A stretch of DNA of 64,000 nt from Eucommia ulmoides (GCA_016647705.1 JAENRU010000488.1:499501-563500), one strand, 5' to 3'; positions 9,772 to 20,723 are shown, numbered from the stretch's first letter. The notes: generated by a model from the letters alone, not told the origin. Numbers and translations: made by a program.

Positions 9772-12278
9772 TGTCACACCCCACTCTGGATTCCTGTCAC
9801 CCTGGGGCTGGCGTGACGCCGACATGACATCACCTAACTGACTAGACAACCACAATTATGATAATGTACAAACAAAAGATCTATACAACATATACATAAT
9901 TCCAACTGATAAGGACACACCGTCCCAAATATAAGCACAACCAAACAAATCCCATGAATCTCACCTAAGTTCATCTCTGACACCTCGCCTCAAAATTCCT
10001 CTCAAAAGACTCAATCGCATGACCCGCATAACACTATTTAGCACCAGTAGGGGATCGACCAACTCCTAGCTATTTCACCTGTGAGTGTACTGCCTTCTTA
10101 GTAAAAATATTTGGTAATAATAAATCATTATACAGCATCTAAATAGATCAAGCGTAAGTATGTAAACAACACGTAACTAGTAAGATTCTCCATAATATAA
10201 GTAGTAAAAATAAACCAATAAGTATAAGTTTCATCCAAATCCATCTAGTACAAAATCATACCAATCACCATAATAAATAATAAATCACTTAATATAAGTA
10301 AAACACCACATCTCAAACACACATCTCAAACCACCACTCCACCACAACACACACTGGCTAGCCATAGTGATCATTTTAACCTCACGATCGGGAGTTGCAA
10401 CGGTACCGTAACATCCGCAGGCATGCCTTCCTACGAAATATCCACACCCCTTCTGATGAGAAATATAATCCACATCCCTTACGGGGTAAAACCACACCCC
10501 TTTTGGGGAGAACAACCATGGTATCGTCAAAATCAAATACAGCATCATCGAATTACAACTCAATAAATATCGTCTACTCAACATCGTCAAATCACCACGT
10601 CTATCTCTTTTCCTCAAAACCAACTTTTAAATCCAAAAATCATATTTCACACTTTCTTTTAAAGAAAACGTCTGATTCTATCAAAACCACTTTTCCATCC
10701 CTTATTTTTAGAAAATCAGGCATTGTTAGAAAAACAGATATTTTCTATTCTATTTTAAAAACATCGTCTCATTTCACCAAATCCAACAAAAAATCATTTT
10801 TAACTTCTTTTTGAAAACTATCGAAATTTTCCGAAAATCCAGTTTACCAACTCACTCAAATCATGCTTGATCCATATCATTTATAAATTCATACAGTTTA
10901 AGTAATCACAAATGTCATCTTATATATATAGAAAATAGTTTGGCAAGAAGACAGTACACTCACCTAGCTAACCGTTCCAAACAGCTTTTACAGATTTCTC
11001 TTTACCGATATCTCGGTGCCTGCGAACCTATTAGTTACATGGTCTAAATTAATATTTTATGTAAAACAACTTAATCATGCAATGCAGGCCCTAAGTTTTA
11101 CAATTTTTCCATTCCCCAATTGTTTTATTGTGAAGGATTATTATTTTGTCCGTCTCGCCTCGTTAATATTTACTATCCCGATTTATTCAGATTAGCGATT
11201 AATAACATATTATTACGATTACAAGGATTACTATTACTATTGTGAAACCGTTAATGCTAATAATTTAATTTAACGAAATTAAAAATCGATTTAGACTTTA
11301 CCTGTTCCGAATCGTCCATCAGCAGTGAGATGGGTTTTGGATTTTATTGGGGTTGTTTATGTAAAAAAAAATCTTTTTCTTTTTTTTTTTTTCCTTCTTT
11401 TTTTTTTTTCCTTTTCTTCTTTCTTTTTCTTTTCTTCTTCCTCGTTTCTGCGTCTGGTTCGGTCCTGCCTCAGCCGCCGACGAAGAGCTCCGATCACACC
11501 TCCCTCATTTACCCCTCTGCCGGCCGGTCGAACGACAATACACACACACTACGGTGAACGAAATACCGCCAGAAAAAACAGACAGCACACACCCACGACG
11601 AAACCATGCCGACGACGCTGAACAACCACACTCCCTCCGTCACCAATCCGAACACACACTCACATCACAACGATCAACAACATCCACCCACACAGCCGAC
11701 CAACCACCCAGAGCCGATCACCTGTCGACAGACAACCCACACCGTCGGACCGAACTCCTCTCTCTCTCTCTACCCACTCCGGCGACTCACCTACAACCGG
11801 AACCACACACACACACATTCATAGCGGTTGGACACACACACACACACAGAACACACAAACAAACACAAACCCACATTTAATTTTCAGAAAACACACACAC
11901 ACACATTGTCGGTCACTGTCGACGACTCCCACACCGCAGCAGCGGCGACACTGAACAGAGCACAAACATACACACCCACATGCTTGAACACGGCAGAGGT
12001 GATCACACCCTCTCACACCCACAGCCTACCGGAGGAACACGACAGTGGCGACGATCATACCGCCCCCTCACGCCGGCCGTCCGAACACTAGCCCCGATCC
12101 CCTCTCTCTCCTCTGTTTTTTTTCTAGATTTTTCTTTTGAGATCTCTTAATCACGATATGCATGAGCATATATATATATGTATATGCATGAATCTAGTGG
12201 TTGGAGACTTGATCCCTCGTTACCACGTCGCTACTCACTCTCTTCCTCTGTCCCCGGCCGATCTCAGATCACACCCAA

Positions 12279-12370
<92 letters not shown>

Positions 12371-12635
12371 ATCTTTTATTTTTAATTACTCTTTTCTCCC
12401 CTTAATTCCTTAAAATCTTTTTTTTTTAGTCCAAATTTTTCACATTTGTAATTTCACCCCGAAAAGTTTCAATTCAAAAGTTAAATGCCAATCTTGGATA
12501 GAATGTTTTCTAACTTTGAAATTTGACCCCTCAACTTTTTAATTTGGATTTTAATTGACCCAATTTTGCCCCGAATTTTTCCAATTACTCTGAAATGCAA
12601 CTAAAATGACGTACGTGCTATGATGAGGTCTTACA
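9772..12635 (-). mobile_element. Solo LTR A (long-LTR family, probably Ty3/gypsy), inserted in the LINE
   Basis: On the minus strand the unit starts TGTAAGACCTC and ends GGGGTGTGACA, i.e. TG...CA. It is flanked by an exact 5-bp target duplication, tgaaa (9767-9771 and 12636-12640). The LINE reading resumes across it. The unit is 2864 bp with no coding domain, as expected for a solo LTR left after recombination. A second member in the other orientation lies at 59012-61360, sharing the termini and a core near 10365-10410 that contains cggtaccgtaac. The TGTAAGACC start and length over 2 kb are typical of Tekay/Del chromoviruses; clade is inference. It carries AC-rich, polypyrimidine and long TA tracts. 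The insertion is younger than the LINE. Confidence 0.82.
12282..12370. repeat. (TA)n microsatellite in solo LTR A
   Basis: About 44 TA units with one interruption near 12354. It explains the Ile-Tyr repeats in all frames here, which are not a protein. Confidence 0.95.
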
Positions 12636-14150
12636 TGAAACTTGTTTCTCTTTAAAGCGTATTTGGTCTCTAGTGAATGGCGATTCGTTGTGGGGTCGTT
12701 TTATGCATTCTAAATATACAAAAGGCCTCCCTATTTCTCTTTGCAAAAATCACCCGGGTAGTTCGAAAATTTGGAAGGACATGATAACAACTAAGGAATC
12801 GTTTCTTAGGATGTTCAAATGGAAAATCGGTGACGGATCATTGACGAGTTTTTGGCACGATGATTGGGGTCTTGGAATTCTGGCAACAAATCTCTTTCAA
12901 ATTGACTGTCTTTTTTCGGTTCATGATTATGATTAAGGAGAAGAGAAGTCGTTGTCTGATTTAGGACCCAAATTGCAAGATTTCTTGCGCACTTCCTTCC
13001 TGCTGTGTTCGTCAGAATCAGATCGGCTTGTCTGGCTTCCGAACAAAAACGACAATTTCTCCATTAAATCGGCATGGGGTCACAAGCTCCCTTTAAAAAT
13101 TAAAATATTCTTATGGAAACTTATGTAGAATCGTGTGGCGGTGGATTCGGTGCTGATACAAATGGGTATCAATTTTACCTCGGGCTGTAACAGCTGTGCG
13201 ATCCGTACTCAAGAAACATTGAGGCATCTTTTTGTGGAGAGCGAGGTGGCAATTAAAACTTGGAAAACTTTCAATGCCTTTTTTAACATTCTTTATTTGG
13301 AACAACCGATGTTACATAGGCTCACTCTTTGGTGGACTAGGTTGAGAAGTGGATCTCAGTATCATAATTTGGGAGTATTGGTCCCATCCTTAATCTATTG
13401 GAAAATTTGGTTGAATCGTAATAGATCTATTCATAACAAGGTACCTATGTCGCATGTTTGGGTCGTGTTCAAAGTGCGGTCTTGGAACTCTGCTCTCAAT
13501 CGGGTTCCGGTAAAGACTGTTTCTTCTGCTTTTGGGATCCATTCTCTTTCATTGTTGGGATGTCCTTTAAAAGCTATCCACGTTCGTCGCCCGATCCCTT
13601 GCGTTTGGACCCGTCCTCCGGAGGGTTACTTCGAGCTTAATGTAGATGGGGCTTTCAAAATACCCACTTTACATGCTTCTTACGGGGGGGGGGGGGGGGG
13701 GGGGTCATTCGGGATTTTAGAGGTCAAATGATTTTTGCGTTCTCTTCTTCTCTCTCGATCCATTCGAGCTTTCTTGTAAAGTTACACGGTTTATTCATTG
13801 GAATTCAGATGGCTCTCCTTTTGGGTTTCCATCCGCTTCTTGTGGAAAGTGATTCATTGGATCTTGTGCAATCCATAAAGAAAGATTGTCCTATTTGGTT
13901 GGTGTCGGTTCTTTGGAATACCATTACATTTTTTCTTTTATCTTTTGATATTTCCATTTTCCACGTCAATCGTGAATATAATTTTGTGGTGGATTGTCTA
14001 ACCAGTGTCACTACCAATAGTGTTGTTTTCTTTCGTTCTGAAAGTTCTTTATCTCCTTCCGTTTGTTCGCTCTTACGGGAGGATTGTCAGGGACATCCTC
14101 GAATCAGGATGTAATCCTTCTTTTATCAATAATATGCCATTTCTTTAAAA
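12636..14150 (+). mobile_element. L1-like LINE, 3' part (zf-RVT and RNase H)
   Basis: Continues the element at 7870-9771. 12673-12936 gives LWGRFMHSKY, then WKIGDGSLTSFWHDDW, the spacer between RT and the zinc-binding zf-RVT region. 13080-13300 gives LKIKIFLWKL and GCNSCAIRTQETLRHLF (zf-RVT). 13620-14020 gives FELNVDGAFK (first RNase H Asp) and LLVESDSLDLVQSI (second Asp); the Glu usually found in the AELHAL motif is replaced, since VKLHGL is read. A 21-G tract interrupts the RNase H frame. The 3' end lies near 14140, with A-rich sequence after it. Old and broken in several places. Confidence 0.8.
13684..13704 (+). repeat. 21-base poly-G tract inside LINE RNase H
   Basis: Twenty-one consecutive Gs follow 'tac' where the family reads about two to four Gly codons. 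Likely slippage expansion of a GGC/GGG run; it also shifts the frame. A second tract of 16 Gs is at 14320-14335. Confidence 0.9.
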
Positions 14151-14239
14151 AAATATATATATATTTAAAAAAAAATAATTTAAATATAATTAAAATCATA
14201 TTAGAAAAACACGAGTAATTTTATTGTTTCGTTTTTGCA

Positions 14240-14469
14240 GGGTTGAAAAATGTTGGGGTTTAGGATTTAGGGGTGTGTGTTTTTTTTTTTTGTTTTTTGT
14301 TTTTTTTTTTTTTTTGGTTGGGGGGGGGGGGGGGGTTGCGGCGCTGGGGGGTTGAAGTCTTCAAGATTGAAAAGAAAAGAATGGAATGGTCTTATTTTAT
14401 TCTAAGGGTTGAATATATGTAGAGAGAAAAGTCAAAAAACATTGGCCAACACAAAAAGATTAATTTATT
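14240..14469. repeat. Left flank of duplication copy 2
   Basis: Reads in the same order as 1-170: ttgaaaaatgttggg, tttaggggtgtgtgt, ttattctaagggttg, cattggccaac, aaaaagattaattta. Poly-T and poly-G expansions (14281-14335) were added in this copy. It marks the near end of the duplicated segment. Confidence 0.7.
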
Positions 14470-15555
14470 TCCACACAAAACACCAATCGAAACAAACAAA
14501 AACACGTGTTTATCAAGATCGAAGCCACAATGACTGTACAATAGGAGACGAAACACGTGTTAGCATAATAAAACAGAACGCAACAAAGTAAGAAAATGGA
14601 AAGGGAGACGAATGTACTAGAAACGACACAATGATGGTCTATACAGGTCGCCGTTTGATTTCCGAGACTATCCACTGGTTGCATGCGAAGATTTTTAGGG
14701 TTTCACAGTGAAAAAAGACAAAAAAAAAAAATCATGTCTATTGTGCACAGAGCGTAAAGGCAAGTCGAAATCTCAAGAACGATAGTACTTACCCAAGTCT
14801 ATCAGATTTAAGGCAGTAGCAATAGTATTTCGGTTTCTAGCCTTCATCCTATGGCGCCTAGTCAACATTCTTCATGTATCAGAGAGTATTTAGAGTGCCT
14901 CGCAATTGAAATCGCCGGTAGAAGTGAAAATATGGAAAATGTCTAGAAAGATTAGGGCTTTGATCAGGAATGAAGGGTGTAAGGACTCCAAATCAAGTAT
15001 GGAAGGCTATGCGCGGCAAGTTCTAAAACCATCACCTCACGTCGCAAAAAGTGCGACACGTTTGAAAGAGGCAATACAATGGGAATAATTAGGTGCTTCG
15101 CATTTTTTGAAAAAAAAAAATGTACAACATGCTGGTGCTTTGGATGTTACATTCAACATTCCCTTTGGATGTTGCATGTAACATCCACACAAAACACGAT
15201 TTACTCATCTAAAAAATATGATTAGCATATCATAAAAAAAAATGATATTTTATTGATTAATATAGTGTAAAAATATTACATTTTTAACATTAAGAATCAC
15301 GAAAAAATCCTTGTGTTTTGTTGTTCATATTATGCGATACCATGCGCCCAGTTTTTGTGGTGGATTTTGAGTGGTCTGTTAAATGCGGTATACTGCGCCG
15401 CAAAAATGGGAATCCCAAGTAAGCTGATGTACACGTTTAGTAAAGATATTTTGGTCAGAAAAACACAAAAGTAACGACCAGTGCATAAAAAAACAATTGG
15501 GCTGGATCAATAGGTTGCAAAGCCAAATATTACCTCTCAATGCGCGCCTCATAAA
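14470..15555. other. About 1.08 kb present only in duplication copy 2, unclassified
   Basis: In copy 1 the flanking words (ttaatttacttcc at about 160 and aatattaaattagta at about 229) are only some 60 bp apart; in copy 2 they are 1.08 kb apart. So this is an insertion here or a loss in copy 1. The insert is less AT-rich than its surroundings. A 60-codon frame at 14906-15088 has no recognisable domain. No terminal repeats seen. Confidence 0.55.
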
Positions 15556-15699
15556 AAAATATTAAATTAGTACTTTTAGTGACCTATACGCTTTTGGTTG
15601 ATATTATCTAAGATTTTATTTTTCATTAACTATTTTTTTATTTCTCTATAAAAATAAAAAAATAGGATAAAAATAGCCAAAATATTGGTTTTAGTAACT

Positions 15700-15962
15700 T
15701 ATACTCTTGTTATTTTCAAGATTGCGTTTCGTAACAAATTATCACCATAACTCTATAAAATAATTCTTTTTAACATTTTTTTTTCAAAAAAAAACATGAA
15801 AATCAACACAAAATTAATCATCATGCAAATTATACTCTTGTTATTTTCAAGATTGTGTTTCGTAACAAATTATCACCATAACTCTATAAAATAATTCTTT
15901 TTAACATTTTTTTTTTCATAAAAAAACATGAAAATCAACACAAAATTAATCTTCATGTAAAT
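15700..15962. repeat. 131-bp tandem duplication downstream of gene copy 2
   Basis: Units 15700-15830 and 15831-15962 both begin tatactcttgttattttcaa and share ttcgtaacaaattatcacca. They are nearly identical (a handful of changes) and a third unit starts at 15963 but leaves the pattern. Copy 1 has a single version near 355-475. A recent local event. Confidence 0.9.
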
Positions 15963-16065
15963 TATACTCTATAAAATAAAGAGTGGAGTTACATATACAT
16001 TTCTCTTCTACAAATCCACCCATATATATAGAGAGAGGGGGGGAGGGGGGGAGTATCTATCTCTA

Positions 16066-17325
16066 TTAGAAGAGCTTGCTTGATCCACTTGGTAAACTAG
16101 AGTTGGCATCATCCCTCATTTGTGAAAGACTCCTCCCAAGTTGCAGAGCCACCTTCATCTCAAACAACTCTCCATTCTCTCTCCTCTCATACTCTCTCTC
16201 CTCCAAATTTGACTCTATGAACTCCTCCATGAACATAAAGAACCCTGCATTCCCTCTATACATCTCCACCACCATCCCCACCTGCCCACCATGCTCCAGT
16301 GTGTTGACTGCACTTGCTAGGGCCCCACCGGCCACCCCCAGAACGGTAGCCCACCACCCTCCAAACCCTAAAAGGGCCGATCCAACGGCTGCAAGGCCAG
16401 TTAGGGTTGGACCAGCAACGGCCAAGATCTTGTTAAGCCTCATTTTATCCTCACCCAACCTCAAGTTGCCTTCTTTATCACTCTTTATAACCCTAACCAT
16501 CTCCCTCAATTCCTCCTCCAACTTCAAATTCCAACCATTTTTTCCACTTTCCAAATTTACCCTTTTTGCCTTTTTCCGATCTTGTTTAGGCCACCAAACC
16601 GCGGGCTCCAATTTCGCTGGAAATTTTTCGAGCATAACGCCAATTAGGGGCAGCGGGTAGGCCTTGTCTAGGGCCAAAACCCTCTCTATTGCTTCATTCA
16701 CATCGCTCTCGGAAGGGTAGTTTTGGTATTTCCTGCTCAATAACGAGGTTTTGATTTGTTCATGCAATTGATTGAACAATCTAGAGGCATTCCTTTGCTC
16801 CTCAACAAGTTGGGATGGTTGGATCTTGTTCATGACCACAAGCATCCCAGTGGCTGCCATGTACAAGATTGTAGAGGAGAGTTTTAGGGCAAGTGTAGAG
16901 GATCCGGCACCGGCGCCGGTAGTCGCGGCAATCCCTGCAATTGTAGCTGCAAAGAGAGTGATTGTGTTGATAGATGTCAAGAGGAGGGTATTCCAGTTGT
17001 TCCTTTGCTCTCCAATGTTCCTGTGAATCTCAACCCTATCTCCAATCACCTCCAAAATTGCATACATTTTTTCCAAAACCAAAGGGTCTGGAAAATTCAG
17101 GTCCTTGTTTGCAAAAATGGATTTTTTCTCAATTGGTTTGTAAGTTCCATTTGAGTACAAGTGATCAAATGAAGGTTGTATGGAGATAGAATTGGTTGGC
17201 CGGAGCTTTGGGAAGTAGTTGTTGCCGGTGGCCAAAACAAGCCCTCTTGATGATCTCCGGTTGATCATGGAAGAACAAAAACCGGGTTTCGAGGTAGAAA
17301 AACTTGAAGATTGAATCACTGCCAT
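16066..17325 (-). CDS. At4g22030-like plastid-targeted membrane protein, tandem copy 2
   Basis: Single-exon gene of 419 residues, the paralogue of 572-1831, with which it shares length, start and stop with no indel. I count 24 residue differences (about 94% identity), among them V/A and V/G in the last hydrophobic segment and R363M/Y364... near the C-terminus, where this copy reads GFFMFMEEF. The transit-like N-terminus (1-50), NIGEQRNNWNTLL block, two hydrophobic regions (about 113-166 and 299-344) and C-terminal RRENGELFEMKVALQLGRSL are all kept. The preserved frame suggests both copies stay under selection, or that the duplication is young. A TATA-like run lies about 130 bp upstream (17453-17466). 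Homology extends upstream to about 19012, interrupted by a TIR element. Function unknown; plastid membrane location inferred. Confidence 0.88.
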   Translation of the reverse strand: MAVIQSSSFSTSKPGFCSSMINRRSSRGLVLATGNNYFPKLRPTNSISIQPSFDHLYSNGTYKPIEKKSIFANKDLNFPDPLVLEKMYAILEVIGDRVEIHRNIGEQRNNWNTLLLTSINTITLFAATIAGIAATTGAGAGSSTLALKLSSTILYMAATGMLVVMNKIQPSQLVEEQRNASRLFNQLHEQIKTSLLSRKYQNYPSESDVNEAIERVLALDKAYPLPLIGVMLEKFPAKLEPAVWWPKQDRKKAKRVNLESGKNGWNLKLEEELREMVRVIKSDKEGNLRLGEDKMRLNKILAVAGPTLTGLAAVGSALLGFGGWWATVLGVAGGALASAVNTLEHGGQVGMVVEMYRGNAGFFMFMEEFIESNLEEREYERRENGELFEMKVALQLGRSLSQMRDDANSSLPSGSSKLF

Positions 17326-17636
17326 GATCCTCTTCTTGTTTTCTTTAGGGTATAAAAAAAATGTTGGGTTTTTATTGTTTAAAGAGAGAGAGAGAGTTTG
17401 TGTTTTGTTTGTAGATTTAGAATTTTGATATATGGGTTTTGAAGGTGTTTATGATATATATATATGGGCTGGGGTGGGGTGGGGTGGGGTGCGGGGTGGG
17501 GGGGTGTTTGAATTAGTGAAGATGGAAAAGAGAAGACCGAAATGGTCTGTTGTTCAAAGGGTTGAACAAGTAAGGACTGGCTAGCTAAGAAGTAGTCTTG
17601 AGAGAATATATTAAGAGCGTGTGTGTGTGTGCGCGC

Positions 17637-18480
17637 AATGTTTTAAAAACCGGAGCGAACCGGCCGGTTCAACCGGTTGGACCGTCAACCGGCTTAGATT
17701 CCGGTCCGGTTATACTCCTAAAACCGGTCAACCGGCCGGTGTTCTATGAACCGTCCGGTTCTTCTTCATTTCTCAAGAAAAAGATGAAATCGATTTACAG
17801 AGAAACGGGAAAGATGGGGAATGAATGAGAGAGAGAGATGTACCTACGGTACTCCGAAAACGGCGGTCGGCGGTGGGCTGTGAGAGCGATAGAGAGAGTA
17901 GTAGTAGTAGGAAGTGACAGGTCTGAGAGGAAAGCCATCCAAACCATCGCCGAACTTCAACCGCTGCCGACCATCAATATTCAGACCCTCACCGAGCTGC
18001 ACCGTCATCGCCTAATTAAGAGATTCGAGCAATAATCACTCTCTTTTTGCAGGCCTCGTTATAATCTTGAGATTAGAGAAGGTGTGGATGAGATTGAAGG
18101 TTGAGGTTGTTGATAAGGTTCATAAATGGTTGCAGAGACTGAGAGAGAAACGGCGAGAGAGAGAGGGCTGTACACAATTGGGAAGGAGCGGCTGACACGA
18201 AATTAATTCTTAATTGGTATATCGTATTCATTAATTGGCATATTGTATTCATTGACACAATTTGGGTTAATTCTTAACCAGTCTTAAAAATAACTTCATG
18301 ACATATTTTTAGGGTATATTTTATTTTTTAATATTTTTTATTTAAATAAATATATATATAAATATTAATAACGTAATTATGACATCACCGGTTCAGCAGC
18401 GGTTCGCCTACTGGTTGAACCGGTGACCTGTGACCCAATGACTTTTTCGGTTCGACTTCCAATCCGGTTTTAAAAACATT
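17637..18480. mobile_element. TIR element with CCGG-rich ends and a gene-like interior
   Basis: The left end aatgttttaaaaaccgga and the right end tccggttttaaaaacatt are nearly perfect inverted repeats. Subterminal sequence is dense in aaccggt / accggtt words on both sides (17650-17765; 18385-18475). The interior (about 17780-18190) is GC-richer and has GA runs like a plant 5' leader, but no recognisable protein. Non-autonomous DNA transposon; superfamily not certain, as no clear target duplication stands out in the GT-rich flanks. It lies upstream of gene copy 2 and is absent from copy 1. Confidence 0.75.
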
Positions 18481-18590
18481 ATGTGTGTGTATATATATAT
18501 GCATGGATTATATATATCATACATTTTGGTTAGTCAAGATCCTTTATATATTTGCGTGTGTATATCTATCTACATATATATATATGCATG

Positions 18591-18593
<3 letters not shown>

Positions 18594-18639
<46 letters not shown>
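18594..18639. repeat. (TA)n microsatellite
   Basis: About 22 TA units upstream of gene copy 2. Confidence 0.95.
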
Positions 18640-18642
<3 letters not shown>

Positions 18643-18644
18643 AT

Positions 18645-18795
18645 AGTATAGCTTAAGTAGCAATACTTGCTTGAGTTAAAGCAGTTAAGGAATTTTTGTA
18701 GAAAAGTACTTGTTGAGAGGGACAGTTACGCACTCCAAACAAAGATTAATTTCACACCCTGTATGTGTGGGTCTGTATGTGTGGGTGGAGGGACG
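18645..18795 (+). repeat. Dispersed repeat family R3, copy b
   Basis: Contains 'gcttgagttaaagcagttaa', 'tacttgttgagagggacagt' and 'tacgcactcc' in the order also seen at 6225-6382 (reverse strand) and at 58961-59011 with 61361-61475. Repeat of unknown class. Confidence 0.65.
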
Positions 18796-18809
18796 TTTAC
18801 ATGTAAATC

Positions 18810-19012
18810 AATTCAGTGTTTTTATTATTGTCTTTAAACTTATTGGGTTGGTTTTCATATTTGGCCCCATAATTGTGCCATAATTTTTAATTTTTAGTCC
18901 TTAAAAAAAGTTCAAGTTTTTGTCAATTTGGCTCTCCACTTGTATTATAACCTTATAGGTTTTAATTATTATTATTATTTTTAATTCGAATATTCTTTAT
19001 TTTAAGAGAGAT
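18810..19012. repeat. Far upstream part of duplication copy 2
   Basis: Shares 'aaacttattgggtt', 'gtgccataatttttaatttt' and 'aagtttttgtc' with 2310-2450 and 3718-3870, upstream of gene copy 1. It marks the outer limit of recognisable homology between the two copies. Confidence 0.65.
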
Positions 19013-19766
19013 TTAGGGTATGTTTGATAAAAAAAATTAAGTACTTAATACTGATTAAATTAAGTACTTAATTAATTAAGTGTGTTTGACAAATATAATA
19101 AAAATTATTTAATTAATTAAGTTAACTTAAAAATTAAGTGAAATATTAAGTAAAAAATTCAGTAAAACCTCCCTTACTTATTTTTTTTTTTTAGAAAGCG
19201 TTCCGCACTTTTCAAATTAAAAAAAAAAAAAAGGAATTGACCGTTTTGCCCTTAGGATTGCAGGGTTCTGTTGTTCTGTTCATTCAATGGTCTTTCTCGT
19301 TTTCATTTTCCAAAACAGCGAGCTGAGGCGATGGAGGCAGCGGTCGATCGATCGAGAGGTGACGATATCAATCGATCTTTGTTGAGTAGATAAGAGGCGA
19401 CGATCGATCAATCTTCGTTGAGGCGATGGAGGCAGCGAGCTGAGGCAATGGAGGCGGCGATCAAGATTTTTGTTTTTCGTTCAGATTTTTGTTTTTCTGT
19501 TCTTCAACAAATTTCTATTTTTCGTTTAAATTTCGTTCAAATTTCTGCAAATCTGAAATTTATGTTTTATAGTTTGGAGTGTTTTAACTGAGATTAGAAA
19601 ATCACGATTATTCATCCGATGAAACCCTAATTCTTGGAGAAATTTTTTGTTGATTCACTGAAGTTCGCAATCGCCTTGGTTAAATTCTCTTCCGTCAGCC
19701 TTTGATTTTGTCATTGCAACTCTAAATCGAATACGATTGACGTTTCTCACAACTCAAATCCCAGCC

Positions 19767-19809
19767 ATGGATGCACAGATAACTTTGCTAGATGAACTCA
19801 TGGGCTCTG
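19767..19809 (+). pseudogene. LUC7-like gene fragment, first coding exon
   Basis: Reads MDAQITLLDELMGS, close to the start MDAQ.xLLDELMG of the plant LUC7-like protein of the At5g51410 type, a U1 snRNP-associated zinc-finger protein that helps 5' splice-site choice. It ends at a plausible donor (ctctg|gtact). About 150 bp of leader-like sequence precedes it. A captured fragment, not a gene: later exons are damaged or missing. Confidence 0.7.
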
Positions 19810-20094
19810 GTACTTCTACTAAAACCTATGTACTAATCTTTATACGCTCTTGTCGAACTCAAACTTCATATCAGATATTCATCTGCTGGTTTTTTTTTTT
19901 TTGGCGTGATTTTTATATACTTGGGTTCATACTCCATAGCTTTAAGGAATGCATAGCTTTTGATTTTAGTTATGGTGCTTCTTATTTGGAATGAATTTGT
20001 TTGAAGATAATGGCTCCCATTGCCATTATTTGTTCATGTCATTTTACTCCATCAAGAGGTTCAACTAACGAATTTTGGCTTTGAATTTGCTTGA

Positions 20095-20216
20095 AATCTT
20101 ACCAAAGAAAAGAGGAAAGGCTACAAGAAAATCAAATGGGATGATAGGGAAGTATGTGGATTACATGGTTCGATTTTGTCGTCATGATCTTTTCGTGAAC
20201 ACTTGGAGTAATCTAG
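20095..20216 (+). pseudogene. LUC7-like gene fragment, zinc-finger exon, frameshifted
   Basis: The first part reads NLTKEKRKGYKKIKWDDREVCG in one frame (positions 20095-20160). The second reads YMVRFCRHDLFVNTWSNLG in another (20161-20216). Together they follow the LUC7 N-terminal block in which a Cys of 'EVCG' and Cys-x-His of 'FCPHDLF' begin the first CCCH-type finger. Here Pro of CPHD is Arg. One frameshift between the two parts shows that the fragment is not translated as LUC7. The exon ends at a possible donor (ctag|gtgtg). Confidence 0.75.
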
Positions 20217-20515
20217 GTGTGTTTTTGTTGGGTTTCTTCCTGTTTAATTCATGGGCTTTGGTTTTGTACAATATGTGGACCGATTTACGTTTATATATGC
20301 ATACGGATTGTTTTCCACCATTAGATCACATTTTGTTATCATTTTTGTTTTTGTTCCCATAAATATAGGAACAAAAAAAATTGTTTATTTTCTATCGTTT
20401 TTGGTTATGTTTGACATATGAAATTGATTATTTCGGTCTCACTATTTCTCCAGTGTGTGTTAGGATGAGTCTGACCTTGTGCTTCGTTGTCCTTTCTTAT
20501 ATTTATGTTATGCAG

Positions 20516-20617
20516 TAGAGGGTGGACTTACGATCGAAGGCGATCTCCCCCGCGCTATGGGAGATCTCGATCACGCAGCCCGGATAACTACCCTTCGAAG
20601 AGAAGGGAACCATCAAG
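20516..20617 (+). pseudogene. LUC7-like gene fragment, RS-domain exon
   Basis: Preceded by an acceptor (ttatgcag) and followed by a donor (catcaag|gtatgt). Reads RGWTYDRRRSPPRYGRSRSR then SPDNYPSKRREPSR, an arginine-serine domain like the C-terminus of plant LUC7-like proteins. The open frame and intact splice sites suggest either recent capture or no time to decay; the middle exons between it and the zinc-finger exon are absent. Confidence 0.65.
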
Positions 20618-20723
20618 GTATGTGATGTTGTCTTGTTACTCTGATTTTGATGTCATTAGGGTGTATGACTATTTATATGTTAATTAAATTTCTCTTTCTT
20701 TCTGTTGAGTTTATGCATCTCTC

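Noticed and set aside
10395-10814. 139-codon frame on the plus strand
   Set aside because: Lies in solo LTR A, antisense to its orientation; the composition is that of the LTR and LTR B does not keep it.
11325-12385. Several open frames on the plus strand within solo LTR A (rich in Phe/Ser, Thr-His or Ile-Tyr)
   Set aside because: They are translations of polypyrimidine, CA-rich and TA microsatellite DNA inside an LTR; no domain and no homology recognised.
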